This document shows, piece by piece, positions 52,202 to 61,885 of a stretch of 64,000 nucleotides of DNA. Position 1 is the stretch's first letter. The number at the start of each line of letters is the position of its first letter. The stretch comes from Alphaproteobacteria bacterium (lineage in GTDB: Bacteria; Pseudomonadota; Alphaproteobacteria; Caulobacterales; Parvularculaceae). Position numbers and translations under genes: made by a program. The notes below the pieces were generated by a model. The model saw only the letters and a program-made list of their open reading frames with translations. It searched no databases and was not told the origin of the DNA. The DNA is taken from the NCBI GenBank assembly GCA_016125425.1, contig WGLT01000019.1, positions 30,244 to 94,243 on the forward strand, in the 5' to 3' direction.

Positions 52202-54826
52202 TTAACCCGCGCTCGCCTGCGATTCGGCCGCGGCGCGGGTCGTTTTGGCCGCGGCTCTTTCCGCACGCCGCTCGCCGAGACGGAAAAGAGGCGGCAGCAC
52301 GATCAGCGTGCAAATCAGCGTGTAGCCGATCGCGATGGAGAGAAGCTCTCCCATTGAGGCCGTGCCCCTGTGCGAGGAGAGCATCAGGCTGCCGAAGGAC
52401 GCGACCGTCGTCAGCGCAGAGAAAAACACCGCGCGCGGGGTCGACGTTCCGTAAACATGTTCGCCGGCCTTAACCTGCTGCTGACGCAGCACGAGGTGGA
52501 TGCCGCTGTCGACGCCGACCCCGAGCAGCAGCGGCAACACAATGACATTCGCATAGTTGAAGGGAATGTTGAAAATGACGCCGGTCGCCGTGGTGAGCGA
52601 CGCCGCAAGAAGCAAGGGCAGCATCATCAGGAAGACAAGAGAGATATTGCGCACCAGCAAAGCCAGGAAGATCGTTATGACGAGAAGCGCTATGCCGGTC
52701 GCTTCGAGCATCGACTCGGAAATCACCTCGCCGGCGCGCTTCGATTGAAGCGCGCTGCCGGATACATGCGTGAAATTGTCGGTTATCGACTTCACGAAAC
52801 GGTCCAGAGCCGCTTTGTTTCGCGGATCCTCTTTAGGAACGATGTCAACGCGCCATTGTCCGTCAACGGAAAGATACCGGCTCCTGAGCGCTTGGGGCAG
52901 GTCATCGATCGTAATTGGCTGCGCGTTGAATTGGTCTTTGAGCCGGTTCACGATTTGCGGCCAATACGCGAAGATGTTGTTCTGGATCAGCGTTGCGGTC
53001 TGCGGACGCGCGGTTTCGCGCGCTTCCCGAAGAAGCTGCGCGAGGCGCGCGCCGGGACCGTCTTTGTGCGCCTCGCGCAGGCGCGTTTCGAGTTTGAGCG
53101 CGCCGCCGGTGTCAGCGGGCGCGTTGGGGTCCGCAGAAGCATTGAGCGCGAAGGCGAGGGAGCCTGCAGCGAAACCAATGAGATCAAGCTTTTCTTCCTG
53201 ATCCTTGGGCACAAAATCGGGAAGGGAGCGCGTTTCCGAAACAGTCGGAAGCGTTTTCGCTTTCGCAGCTGTTTCGAGAGCTTCCTTTTCAGAAGGAACA
53301 AGCACTGTTAGCCGGTAGGGAACGGTCTCTTCGTCGTCGAACAGAAGATTGAAGCCTTTGACGGATTGCGTGTTGGGGTCGCGCAGCGACATCGGGTCGG
53401 CGTCGAAACGCGATTTCGGGACAAGCGTGAGCGAGGCGACGCCAAGCAGCGCGACAACGATCGCGACCGGTCCGGAGACGGCGTGGATGACGCCGCGCGA
53501 TTTCCCGCTCTTGCCTTTGCGATAGGATTGGGGCGGCGGCAACGCGCCCAGCGTGGCCGGAACGAAGGTGAGGGAAACGAAGAGCGCGATCAGAACGCCC
53601 GCGCCCGCGATCGTGCCGAGTTGTGCGATGCCGATGAACTCGGTCGGGATGAAGGAGAAAAAAGCGAGCGCGGTCGTCACCGCCGCCAGAACCAGCCCGA
53701 CGCCGGTTTCGTGCATCGATCCGCGCAGGGCCTGGCGCGTGGTCTGGCCGAACGCGCGGCGCTCCTCGATATGGAGCAGCAGATGGATCGCAAAGTCGAG
53801 GCCAAGCCCGACGAGCAAAACCGTGAACGCGACCGATACGAGATTAAGCTCACCTACCGCCAAGGCGGCGAAAGCCGATGTCAGCGTCAGCGTGATCAGG
53901 AGAGACGCCATGGTCACGAGAGACATCGGTATCGAACGGAATGCGATGACGAGCAGCGCCGAGACGAGCAGGAAGGACAGCAGGAACGAAAGACCGATCC
54001 CTTTCGTAACCGATGCGAGTTCATCGGCGCGCAATGCCGGATCGCCCGTGATGTAGGTCTCGACGCGGCCCGCGAATTGGGGCTCAAGATCGGCGATGTG
54101 CTGTTTTATTGCGGATATGCCAGGCTTGGCCGGTTGCAGACGCGAATAGTCGAGGATCGGCGTCGCGTAGACGATACGGGTATAATTCGCTTTCCTGGAG
54201 TCGGGGTCGAAAGCGCCCATCCATGAAAAGGGGCGGCGTTCGCCTTTGAGACTCGCGTCGATGACGTCGCCGAGTTCGGCGTAAATCGAAGACAGCGTCT
54301 CCTGGCCGAGATCGGATTTCTCGGCCAGCTTGTCATTGTCTGCGAGCGTAGAGAAAAGCGTGTCGGTCGTCGGCGACTTCGCCAGCGTTTCGATCAAACC
54401 GGCCGCTTTTGTCGTTTGCGAAAGACGCTTGTCGAGCTTCGACGCGCTGAGATACAGAAGGCCGTTATTGAGAAAGAACGGATCTTCCGCCGGCGCGAAC
54501 ACGGCGCTGAAAGAGTCGGTGTCCGCGAGAAGCTTGTCGCGAAGCGCCGCCGCAAAGGCGTCCGCCTCGTCGAGCGTCGGCGCGCGAATGATGACGATGA
54601 GGTCGTCCTTTATCTGCGGGAAGGCGTCGCGCAGCGCGATCGAGTTTTTCTGGAATTGAAGATTGGGGTCCAGCATCTGGCTGGTGTCGGTGTTCACCTT
54701 CAGATGCGTCGCGGCGTAGGCGCCTGCAAGGACAGATACGATGAGGAAGGCGCCGACGGTCCACCACCGGCTGCGGCGGGCGAACTCCGCCCAGCGGATC
54801 AGAAAATACTCTATGAGACGCAGCAT
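52202..54826 (-). CDS. hpnN: HpnN-type RND lipid exporter (hopanoid transporter family)
   Basis: HpnN moves hopanoids to the outer membrane in Rhodopseudomonas and Burkholderia. The 874-residue product has the RND/MMPL architecture. It has one N-terminal helix, a periplasmic domain (about 45-270), five helices (about 275-425), a second helix and periplasmic domain (about 440-700), and five final helices (about 710-850). VAFTVLLVGLGLDFAIHLLL and LPLLLGVGVDSGIHLVLRQQ are the paired helix-4-type motifs containing the conserved Asp. No hopanoid synthesis gene is in the window, so the cargo may be another lipid. The downstream MlaC-like gene (117-base gap) supports a lipid-transport unit. Confidence 0.88.
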   Translation of the reverse strand: MLRLIEYFLIRWAEFARRSRWWTVGAFLIVSVLAGAYAATHLKVNTDTSQMLDPNLQFQKNSIALRDAFPQIKDDLIVIIRAPTLDEADAFAAALRDKLLADTDSFSAVFAPAEDPFFLNNGLLYLSASKLDKRLSQTTKAAGLIETLAKSPTTDTLFSTLADNDKLAEKSDLGQETLSSIYAELGDVIDASLKGERRPFSWMGAFDPDSRKANYTRIVYATPILDYSRLQPAKPGISAIKQHIADLEPQFAGRVETYITGDPALRADELASVTKGIGLSFLLSFLLVSALLVIAFRSIPMSLVTMASLLITLTLTSAFAALAVGELNLVSVAFTVLLVGLGLDFAIHLLLHIEERRAFGQTTRQALRGSMHETGVGLVLAAVTTALAFFSFIPTEFIGIAQLGTIAGAGVLIALFVSLTFVPATLGALPPPQSYRKGKSGKSRGVIHAVSGPVAIVVALLGVASLTLVPKSRFDADPMSLRDPNTQSVKGFNLLFDDEETVPYRLTVLVPSEKEALETAAKAKTLPTVSETRSLPDFVPKDQEEKLDLIGFAAGSLAFALNASADPNAPADTGGALKLETRLREAHKDGPGARLAQLLREARETARPQTATLIQNNIFAYWPQIVNRLKDQFNAQPITIDDLPQALRSRYLSVDGQWRVDIVPKEDPRNKAALDRFVKSITDNFTHVSGSALQSKRAGEVISESMLEATGIALLVITIFLALLVRNISLVFLMMLPLLLAASLTTATGVIFNIPFNYANVIVLPLLLGVGVDSGIHLVLRQQQVKAGEHVYGTSTPRAVFFSALTTVASFGSLMLSSHRGTASMGELLSIAIGYTLICTLIVLPPLFRLGERRAERAAAKTTRAAAESQASAG

Positions 54827-54998
54827 GGGACCGGGCTAGAGACTGGCGAACGGGCGAGGGTCCGCGGAGCTCTCCCGCGGTTCGGCGGCGACTATAGAGA
54901 GGTTCAGCGCGCTGCGACAACAGCGCCACGGCGGCATTTTCGCCTCAAGCGAGCCCTGCTTGCCCCCGCCCATGGGCGGCGCTAGTGCTGTGGAGGCT

Positions 54999-56252
54999 AT
55001 GGGCAAACGGGCGGGAAAAACAGACATTTCGAACGATCTCGGCTTCCTTGACGGTAAGCGGGGCGAGATGACCTCCATGCTGCGCGCATGGTGCGCGATA
55101 AATTCCGGCAGCGCCAATCTTGACGGGCTCGCTGCGATGCGGCGCGCGCTCGCGGAGGGCTTTTCGGGCCTGGGCGGCGAGGTCGAGACGGTGGAAGGCC
55201 CGCCGCAGGAGGTCGTCACCCCCAAGGGGGAGATCGTCAAGAAGCCGGTCGGGCCTTCGCTGCGACTTGTCAAACGGCCCCAGGCGCCCGTCCGAGTCCT
55301 GCTCGCAGGGCACATGGATACGGTCTTCGGGGCCGACCACCCGTTCCAGACGGACCGGCTCGTCGACGAAGATACGCTGAACGCGCCCGGCGGCGCTGAT
55401 ATGAAGGGCGGCCTTCTGATCATGCTATACGCGCTGATGGCGGTCGAAAGATCGAAATTCGCCGAGCGCATCGGATATGAGGTGGTCATCAACGCGGACG
55501 AGGAGATCGGTTCGCCCGGATCTGCGCCCCTGCTCGCCGAGGCTGCGAAGCGCGCGCAGTTCGCCTGCGTTTACGAGCCGGCTCTGCCCGACGGAACGCT
55601 CGCCGGCGCCCGCAAGGGGAGCGGCAATTTCTCCGCGATCTTCGATGGCAGGAGCGCCCATGCTGGCCGCGAGCATCATCTCGGTCGCAATGCGGTGGTG
55701 GCGGCCGCCGAATTCGCCGCGCGCATCGACAGGCTTTCCGGCAAGCGAGACGGTTTGACGGTCAATGTCGCGCGGATCGAGGGCGGCGGGCCGAATAATG
55801 TCATTCCCGACAAGGCGGTCGTGCGTTTCAACGTGCGCATCGAAAAGCCGGACGACGAGGGCTTCGTCTTGCGCAACGCGAATGCGTTGATAACGGAGAT
55901 CGGCGCGCGCGACGGCTATTCGGCGCGTCTTCATGGCGGGTTCGGTCGGCCGCCAAAGCCGATGACGCGGGAGCTTGAGGCTTTTTTCGCGGCGCTGAAA
56001 ACTCTCGGCGCCGAATTAGGTCTCGATCTCCGCTGGAAATCGACCGGCGGATGTTGCGACGGAAATAACATTGCGGCGGCGGGAATTCCCGTCATCGACA
56101 CGCTCGGGGCGAGGGGGGCGCATATTCATAGCGCGGATGAGATTGTGAAGCTCGATTCCCTGGAAGAGCGCGCCAAGCTTTCCGCTCTTCTTCTGCTGCG
56201 GGTTGCGGCGGGCGACATTCCCAATCCAGGCCTCCAGGGGTCCCGCCTATGA
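54999..56252 (+). CDS. M20-family metallohydrolase in the ast cluster
   Basis: A 417-residue zinc hydrolase of the M20 (carboxypeptidase G2-like) family. Metal ligands visible are His105 (LLAGHMDTVF), Asp134 (GGADMKGG), the ADEEIG pair Glu168/169, Glu193 (VYEPALPDG) and His377 (GAHIHSADE). The catalytic-dimer histidine is in RSAHAGREHHLG. Several starts are possible (TTG 54960, ATG 54972, ATG 54999); the last is used because the family begins soon after. Its stop overlaps astA (ATGA). By context it may remove succinyl or another acyl group from the arginine catabolism intermediate; this is inference. Confidence 0.82.
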   Translation: MGKRAGKTDISNDLGFLDGKRGEMTSMLRAWCAINSGSANLDGLAAMRRALAEGFSGLGGEVETVEGPPQEVVTPKGEIVKKPVGPSLRLVKRPQAPVRVLLAGHMDTVFGADHPFQTDRLVDEDTLNAPGGADMKGGLLIMLYALMAVERSKFAERIGYEVVINADEEIGSPGSAPLLAEAAKRAQFACVYEPALPDGTLAGARKGSGNFSAIFDGRSAHAGREHHLGRNAVVAAAEFAARIDRLSGKRDGLTVNVARIEGGGPNNVIPDKAVVRFNVRIEKPDDEGFVLRNANALITEIGARDGYSARLHGGFGRPPKPMTRELEAFFAALKTLGAELGLDLRWKSTGGCCDGNNIAAAGIPVIDTLGARGAHIHSADEIVKLDSLEERAKLSALLLLRVAAGDIPNPGLQGSRL

Positions 56253-57262
56253 GCCTTCCGTTCATGCGGCCCGTGCGCGAAGAGGACTTCGACGCTATCC
56301 TTTCCCTTGCGCGTCAGTCCGGCGGCGGGATGACCAATCTCCCTTCGGACACGAAGACACTCAAGGCGCGCATAAAATTCGCCTGCGAATGCTATGAGAA
56401 AAACGCTGGAAAACCCGGCGGTGAAATTTATTCGCTGGTTCTTGAAAAGGACGGGAAAGCGATCGGCATCGCAGCCGTCTTTTCTTCGATCGGACTCGAG
56501 TCGGGCTTCATAAACTATAAGATCAATCACGAGTTCTACGGCTCGAAAGAGCTGAACAAGCGGTCGATCCGGCGCGTGCTCATCCCCACGCACGATTTCA
56601 CCGCTTGCGCTGAAGTCGGCTCGCTCTTCATTTCGCCGACCGTGCGCGGCGGCGGGCTCGGAAAACTGTTGGCGCGTTCGCGATATATGTTCATCGCGCA
56701 AAAGCCGGAGATCATCGCCGATCACATTTGCGCCGAGCTGAGGGGGTGGCGCGCGCCGGACGGCGCGCAGCCCTTCTGGAATGCCGTGGGCCGCCGCTTT
56801 TTCGAAATGGATTTTGAGGAGGCGGACGCGGCCAACGCCGCTCATGGCAATCAGTTCATCGAAGACATGATGCCGCGCTATCCGATTTATGCGGATTTGA
56901 TGCCCGAAGACGCGCGGAACTGCCTTGGCAGGCCGCATGACAGCGCGCTGCCGGCCTATCGCATGCTGCTCAATGAAGGCTTCGTCTATAATGATTATAT
57001 AGATGTTTTCGACGGCGGGCCTCTCGTGGATACGCCGACCATGAATATCAGGACGATCCGGGAGAGCCGCGTGTTGACTCTTTCCGAAATCGCCGAAGCG
57101 GCCGGGGCGGCGGACGCCCTGCTTGCGGCGGGTTCGGTGTCGACCTTCCGCGCGGTCAAGGCGAAAGCGCGAATTAAGGAAGACGAGATCGTCTTCAATG
57201 CGGAGACGGCCGACGCGCTCGGCGTCAAAAAGGGCGATCAGGTCCGTTGGGCGCCGTGGTAA
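56249..57262 (+). CDS. astA: Arginine N-succinyltransferase
   Basis: AstA transfers succinyl from succinyl-CoA to arginine, the first step of the AST pathway. The 337-residue product has LPFMRPVREEDFDAILSLAR at the start and VGSLFISPTVRGGGLGKLLA, the acetyl-CoA-binding-like segment. It also has the AstA-typical FWNAVGRRFFEMDFEEAD and DSALPAYRMLLNEGF. Length matches AstA (about 340). It overlaps the preceding hydrolase and is followed 23 bases later by astD. Confidence 0.93.
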   Translation: MSLPFMRPVREEDFDAILSLARQSGGGMTNLPSDTKTLKARIKFACECYEKNAGKPGGEIYSLVLEKDGKAIGIAAVFSSIGLESGFINYKINHEFYGSKELNKRSIRRVLIPTHDFTACAEVGSLFISPTVRGGGLGKLLARSRYMFIAQKPEIIADHICAELRGWRAPDGAQPFWNAVGRRFFEMDFEEADAANAAHGNQFIEDMMPRYPIYADLMPEDARNCLGRPHDSALPAYRMLLNEGFVYNDYIDVFDGGPLVDTPTMNIRTIRESRVLTLSEIAEAAGAADALLAAGSVSTFRAVKAKARIKEDEIVFNAETADALGVKKGDQVRWAPW

Positions 57263-57285
57263 GCCATCGGATTGAGAAGGGCGTG

Positions 57286-58752
57286 ATGACTGATACGGTT
57301 TTTATCGACGGTAAATGGCGCGAGGGCGCCGGCGAAATCTTTCAGTCGATCAACCCTGCGACCGGCGGGGTCTGCTTCGAAGGCAATGCCGCAACGCGCG
57401 CCGATGTCGCCGAAGCGGTCAGCGCGGCGCGCGCGGCGTTCCCGAAATGGGCGATGACGCCGCTCAAACAGCGTATCGAGATTCTTGAGCGCTATCGCGA
57501 TATTATCAAGCGGGACGCCGAAAAACTCGCGCGTCTGATTTCCGAAGAAACGGGCAAACCTTTTTGGGAGACGAAAACCGAGGCCGCCGCCGTCGCCGGC
57601 AAGGTCGACATATCGATCCGGGCCTATCATGAGCGCACCGGCGAGAAGGAAACGGCGACAGGGTCGACACGCGGGATGCTTCGCCATAAACCCCACGGCG
57701 TGCTCGCCGTTCTCGGGCCGTTCAATTTTCCCGCGCATCTGCCAAACGGGCATATCACGCCTGCGCTGATCGCCGGCAACACCGTCTTATTCAAACCCTC
57801 CGAGCTTGCGCCCGGGCCGGGCGCCTTCATCGTCAACGCGATGGCCGAGGCCGGCGCCCCCGCGGGAGTCGTCAATCTCGTTCAGGGCGCGCGGGAGACC
57901 GGCGCGGCGTTGAGCGAAGACGACCGCATTGACGGGCTCTTGTTCACCGGCGGCGCAAAGACGGGACTGGCCCTGCACCGCGCATTCGCGGACAAGCTCG
58001 ACAAGATCCTCGCGCTTGAACTTGGCGGCAACAACCCGCTCATCTGGTGGGACACGGACGATATCGATGCTGCGGCCTTTGCGGTGGTGCAATCGGCCTT
58101 CCTGACCTCCGGCCAGCGCTGCACCTGCGCGCGCCGCCTGATCGTCCCTGACGACGCGCGCGCCGACAGCTATCTCGAAGCGCTTGTCCGGTTGACGGAC
58201 CGTCTGATCATCGGCGCGCCTTTTGAGGAGCCGCAGCCCTTTATGGGTCCCGTTATTTCCGCAAAGGCGGCCGAGGCCCTTGAACGGGCTTTCGATGCGC
58301 GCGTCGATCTCGGCGGAGAAGCGATCCGCACGCTTTCCGTGCGCGAGGAGGGCGCAGCTTTCGTTACGCCCGGCATTGTCGACGTGACGGGCGCCGGCGC
58401 GATTCCCGACGAGGAACATTTCGGCCCGATGCTTCAAGTATATCGCGTCAAGGATTTCGACGCGGCGATCGAGCGCGCCAATGCAACCAAATTCGGCCTG
58501 TCGGCGGGACTTTTGTCGGACGATGCGAAGAACTGGGAGAAATTCTTCGCGCTGTCGCGCGCCGGCATCGTGAACTGGAACCGGCAGACGACCGGCGCTT
58601 CTTCGGCCGCGCCGTTCGGCGGCGTCGGCCATTCAGGCAATCATCGCCCGAGCGCCTATTACGCCGCCGACTATTGCGCCTATCCGGTCGCGAGCATGGA
58701 AGGCGAGGCGTTGCTGCCGATGCCGGAAGTCCAGACCGGGATGAGACGCTAG
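57286..58752 (+). CDS. astD: Succinylglutamate semialdehyde dehydrogenase
   Basis: AstD oxidises N-succinylglutamate 5-semialdehyde with NAD. From ATG 57286 (GAGAAGGG upstream) it is 488 residues. Catalytic Cys279 lies in SGQRCTCARR, Glu245 in LELGGNNP, and the NAD-binding FTGGAKTG is at about 220-227. GPFNFPAHLPNGHITPALIA is typical of AstD. A 13-codon upstream extension is not conserved. astB and astE are not visible downstream. Confidence 0.94.
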   Translation: MTDTVFIDGKWREGAGEIFQSINPATGGVCFEGNAATRADVAEAVSAARAAFPKWAMTPLKQRIEILERYRDIIKRDAEKLARLISEETGKPFWETKTEAAAVAGKVDISIRAYHERTGEKETATGSTRGMLRHKPHGVLAVLGPFNFPAHLPNGHITPALIAGNTVLFKPSELAPGPGAFIVNAMAEAGAPAGVVNLVQGARETGAALSEDDRIDGLLFTGGAKTGLALHRAFADKLDKILALELGGNNPLIWWDTDDIDAAAFAVVQSAFLTSGQRCTCARRLIVPDDARADSYLEALVRLTDRLIIGAPFEEPQPFMGPVISAKAAEALERAFDARVDLGGEAIRTLSVREEGAAFVTPGIVDVTGAGAIPDEEHFGPMLQVYRVKDFDAAIERANATKFGLSAGLLSDDAKNWEKFFALSRAGIVNWNRQTTGASSAAPFGGVGHSGNHRPSAYYAADYCAYPVASMEGEALLPMPEVQTGMRR

Positions 58753-58759
58753 CGCGAAC

Positions 58760-60088
58760 CTATCGTTCCGCGGTTCTGGGCTTGGCTGTCGACAGCTTCA
58801 CTAGCGCGGCCGCGATCGTTTCTTCAAGCCCGCCATTTTCGGCGCGCGCGACGACGGCGGCGGCTGTCGCGACGCCGAACGGAGTGTCTCCCGAGCGGGA
58901 GCGGAACATCGTATTCGCGATCACGCCTTCGATCCGCCTTGCGGCCGCGGCGGCGTCTTCGAGCGGCGTCGCGGCGAGAAGAACGACAAAACTGTCGCTC
59001 GTCAGCCTGCCGACGCAATCTTCAGCGCGCGTTACGCGATTGATAAGACGTGCGGCTTCGACAAGCAGGCGCGTCCCGCCCGCCTCCACAGCAGCGAGCG
59101 GGGCGAGGCGGATTGCAATCAGGGAGTCGGCGCGTCCTGTCTGCGCGCCGCGCGCAAATACGCGTGCGCCATGCTGTCCGAAAAATTGCGGCGTGAAAGC
59201 GCCAGAAAGCCGATCGCGTACATTATCGCCCGAGCAGGCGGTCAGAAAACGGCGCATCGCGGCGAGCAGGCGCGCCCGCCGCGTCGAGGCCGCAAGGCGC
59301 GGTCCGAGATCGTCGCAAACATGATCGAGCAGAAGCGCGTCCGCTCCCCAATAAGGCGCGAGTTTCGCGCGCAACCCTTCATTCTCCGCTACGATCAATA
59401 CGGGCGTGTCGCGCAGGCGCCGGTGCCGGCGCATCGCCCGCGCAAGTCCGGCGAGCGCGTCGCTGTCCGTCGTCGGAAGAAAAACGGCGCAGTCAAAGAT
59501 GTTTGTTTCAAGCGCCCGGATCGCCTGTCCGGCGGAAAGCACGCCCGCGCATCGCGCGCTCGTTCGTTCGGCCGCGGCGAGCGCAGCGAGCGCCGCCGGT
59601 CCTGGCGGGCCCGCGACCAAAACAGAAGGCGCCTCGCTCGAAGCTTCGATCGGAGGAAAATCCGACAACCGGCTCAGCGCGGCGATTGTTTTCAGCCGCT
59701 CGCCCGATTCTTCGGCAATGTTCCTTATACGGAGCCTCTGGCGGCACGTTTCAACAACGCCGCGCAGATCATCCTCGCACAGCACGAGATCGCCGGAGCG
59801 GCGAAGATGGGCGCGTTCGGCTGCGCCGAGAAAAGGCGGCGCGATATAGACAATCCCGCATTCGGGCGTCTTGCGCCTCATTAGGGCGGCGAGTCGCGAG
59901 GCGGCTTTGGCGGTCACGCGCCGGTTGCGAAAATCGACGACCGCGAGTTCGGCGTCTGCGGCTTCCTCGCCTTCCAGCAGGCGATATCCGGCTTTCGCGA
60001 ATTGCGATCTCGCGGCGTCAAAGGCGGTCGCTTCGGTAGAGAGCCAGGCGATTGTCGCGCGCGGCGTTCTGATTTGATCCACTGACAT
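58760..60088 (-). CDS. Regulator with two receiver-like domains and a degenerate GGDEF domain
   Basis: The 442-residue product has two receiver-like segments (about 10-115 and 155-265) and a C-terminal domain (about 310-440) shaped like GGDEF. The GGDEF signature is replaced by TSDSF (363-367, in RLTSDSFVVL), so cyclic-di-GMP synthesis is not expected. The layout resembles PleD/PopA-type proteins of Caulobacter, in which a degenerate GGDEF domain senses c-di-GMP or tethers partners. Phosphoacceptor aspartates are not obvious in either receiver. It converges with astD, 7 bases apart. Family assignment is moderately confident; function is inference. Confidence 0.65.
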   Translation of the reverse strand: MSVDQIRTPRATIAWLSTEATAFDAARSQFAKAGYRLLEGEEAADAELAVVDFRNRRVTAKAASRLAALMRRKTPECGIVYIAPPFLGAAERAHLRRSGDLVLCEDDLRGVVETCRQRLRIRNIAEESGERLKTIAALSRLSDFPPIEASSEAPSVLVAGPPGPAALAALAAAERTSARCAGVLSAGQAIRALETNIFDCAVFLPTTDSDALAGLARAMRRHRRLRDTPVLIVAENEGLRAKLAPYWGADALLLDHVCDDLGPRLAASTRRARLLAAMRRFLTACSGDNVRDRLSGAFTPQFFGQHGARVFARGAQTGRADSLIAIRLAPLAAVEAGGTRLLVEAARLINRVTRAEDCVGRLTSDSFVVLLAATPLEDAAAAARRIEGVIANTMFRSRSGDTPFGVATAAAVVARAENGGLEETIAAALVKLSTAKPRTAER

Positions 60089-60127
60089 CCTCGGCCGGTC
60101 CTTGCAACGGCGCGAGGGATCAGGCCC

Positions 60128-61885
60128 CTAATCCGTCTGCGCGCCTTGCGCGACGTTATTCAATTTGCGGGCCGTTTTCGCTTTTTCGCCAATGGGTTGC
60201 GGCTTGGATCGGGGGCTCGTCGACGCCGCGACGACCTTGGGGCCGGCAAGGCATACATCGGGCTCGCCGGCCATCGGGAATCCGCCCTCGGCGGCCCGTT
60301 CTTCAAAGCAGGGAAGGGCCGCGAGAAATTCTTCCGGTTTGTTGCTGGGGCCGGCTTCGCGATAGAGCTGTGCGGTCGGGATGCCGACATAGCGCCAGTG
60401 CCAGGGCTCGTAAGTATCGGGGCCCGGCAGGTAATCATTTCCGGGCGGGTAGGAGAGAATAAAGCCGAAGCGGAAGGCGTTTTCTTCAAAGCACTGATAG
60501 GACGCGTCGCTCGCGCGCATCATGCGGCCGTTAACGTCGATATCGGCGGCAAGACCCGTTTGGTGCTCCGACATGCCGGGCGGGGTCACGGTGCCCTTGA
60601 ATCCGATGCGAGCGTAGAGCGCCTTTTGCGTGTCATAGGAACGATAGCCCGAGCGCAGCGCAAGTCTTTCGCCGGTTTCGGAGCTGCAAAGCGAAAGCAG
60701 CTCGGCGAGCCGAGCCGGCAGATTGGCTTCGCGCGGATCGGCGTCCGGATCGGCGGCGCGACGCAGCTTCATTTCGTCGATGCCGTCATTCTTGTCGGTC
60801 GGCACCGAGAAATCAGCCGCCTCGACGAGATCGGCGGGCGCATAGCCCGGGGCGAGCGGGAATGCGCGCGACACCGGCCTATTGATGTCGAGCCGGCGGT
60901 CATGCCGGCGATTGACGGCGTAGCGTTGCGCGCCGAATGCGTCGCGGAAAAGCGAGCGCAAATGTTCGTAGAGCGCCTGGGCTTCGGTCGCGCGGCCCTG
61001 TTTTTCGTAAACGCCCGCCAGCAGTTTAATATACAGGCTGAGATCGGGATTATTCGATCCTTTCACCTTCTCCTGCGCGTGGAAGGCGTCGAGATAAAGC
61101 TTCTCCGCGTCGTCGAGCCGACCCATCTGGACATAAACGGGGCCGAGCACGAGCGCGGCCTGGACCGTTTGCTGATTGTCGCCGCCGAGAAGTTTCTTGC
61201 GGATGTCGTAGGCCGCGGACAACAGTCCGGCCGCGGCGTAAAGCCCGTCCTTGCGAACCGCGTAAAAAGCGCCCAGCGCCGCCATCTGGCTCGCGCTCGC
61301 AAGGCGCGTTTCGGGCGGCCCTTTGAACTTCGACCCGCCGCCCGTCGGCTTCAGGGACTCGGCGAAGAGATCGGCCGCCTTTTCGATCTGTTCGGCGTAA
61401 AAGGCCTCGACCGATTCCCCGTCGGCGGTTTCAGCATGCGCGGCCTCATCGCGCGCAAGTTCGAGAAAGTCCGCATAGATCGCAATCGCCTTGTCGATGT
61501 CGCCCGCCAGCATATGCGCGCGCGCGAGGCGGTCCTCCATCGCGACCTTTCGGCGTTCGTCGAGAGATTGCGCCCAAGCAGAGTCAAGCGCCTGCTCCAT
61601 CAGCGTCGCGCCCCGCGCATAGCGGCGCGCTTCGATCTCCACGGCGGCGATTTCGGCTTTGAGTTTTGCGAGCGCCTCCGCGGACGCGCCTTGCCTGGCG
61701 CGCATGCGCAGAACGCGCTCGCCATAGGGCGCGGCCCGCCGGAACGCGCCGGAGGCGGACAAGGCTTCAAAGCGGCTGTAGGCGGCGTCGGCGTCGACCC
61801 GGACATCGATATTGAACCAGGCGATATAGGCCGCAGCGAGCGCCCCGAAAGCAGCCGCAAACATGGATGGCGAACGCAACGACAT
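60128..61885 (-). CDS. TPR-containing D-alanyl-D-alanine carboxypeptidase (VanY/M15B)
   Basis: The 585-residue product has an N-terminal membrane anchor (about 8-25). A helical region with TPR-like repeats follows (about 100-310). The C-terminal M15B peptidase has His441 and Asp448 in SEHQTGLAADID, and Glu493/His496 in EPWHWRY, the zinc and catalytic residues. Such enzymes trim the terminal D-Ala of peptidoglycan stem peptides. The TPR arm on the same chain is less usual and suggests recruitment to a complex. It is separated by 39 bases from the upstream end of the GGDEF-like gene on the same strand. Confidence 0.85.
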   Translation of the reverse strand: MSLRSPSMFAAAFGALAAAYIAWFNIDVRVDADAAYSRFEALSASGAFRRAAPYGERVLRMRARQGASAEALAKLKAEIAAVEIEARRYARGATLMEQALDSAWAQSLDERRKVAMEDRLARAHMLAGDIDKAIAIYADFLELARDEAAHAETADGESVEAFYAEQIEKAADLFAESLKPTGGGSKFKGPPETRLASASQMAALGAFYAVRKDGLYAAAGLLSAAYDIRKKLLGGDNQQTVQAALVLGPVYVQMGRLDDAEKLYLDAFHAQEKVKGSNNPDLSLYIKLLAGVYEKQGRATEAQALYEHLRSLFRDAFGAQRYAVNRRHDRRLDINRPVSRAFPLAPGYAPADLVEAADFSVPTDKNDGIDEMKLRRAADPDADPREANLPARLAELLSLCSSETGERLALRSGYRSYDTQKALYARIGFKGTVTPPGMSEHQTGLAADIDVNGRMMRASDASYQCFEENAFRFGFILSYPPGNDYLPGPDTYEPWHWRYVGIPTAQLYREAGPSNKPEEFLAALPCFEERAAEGGFPMAGEPDVCLAGPKVVAASTSPRSKPQPIGEKAKTARKLNNVAQGAQTD

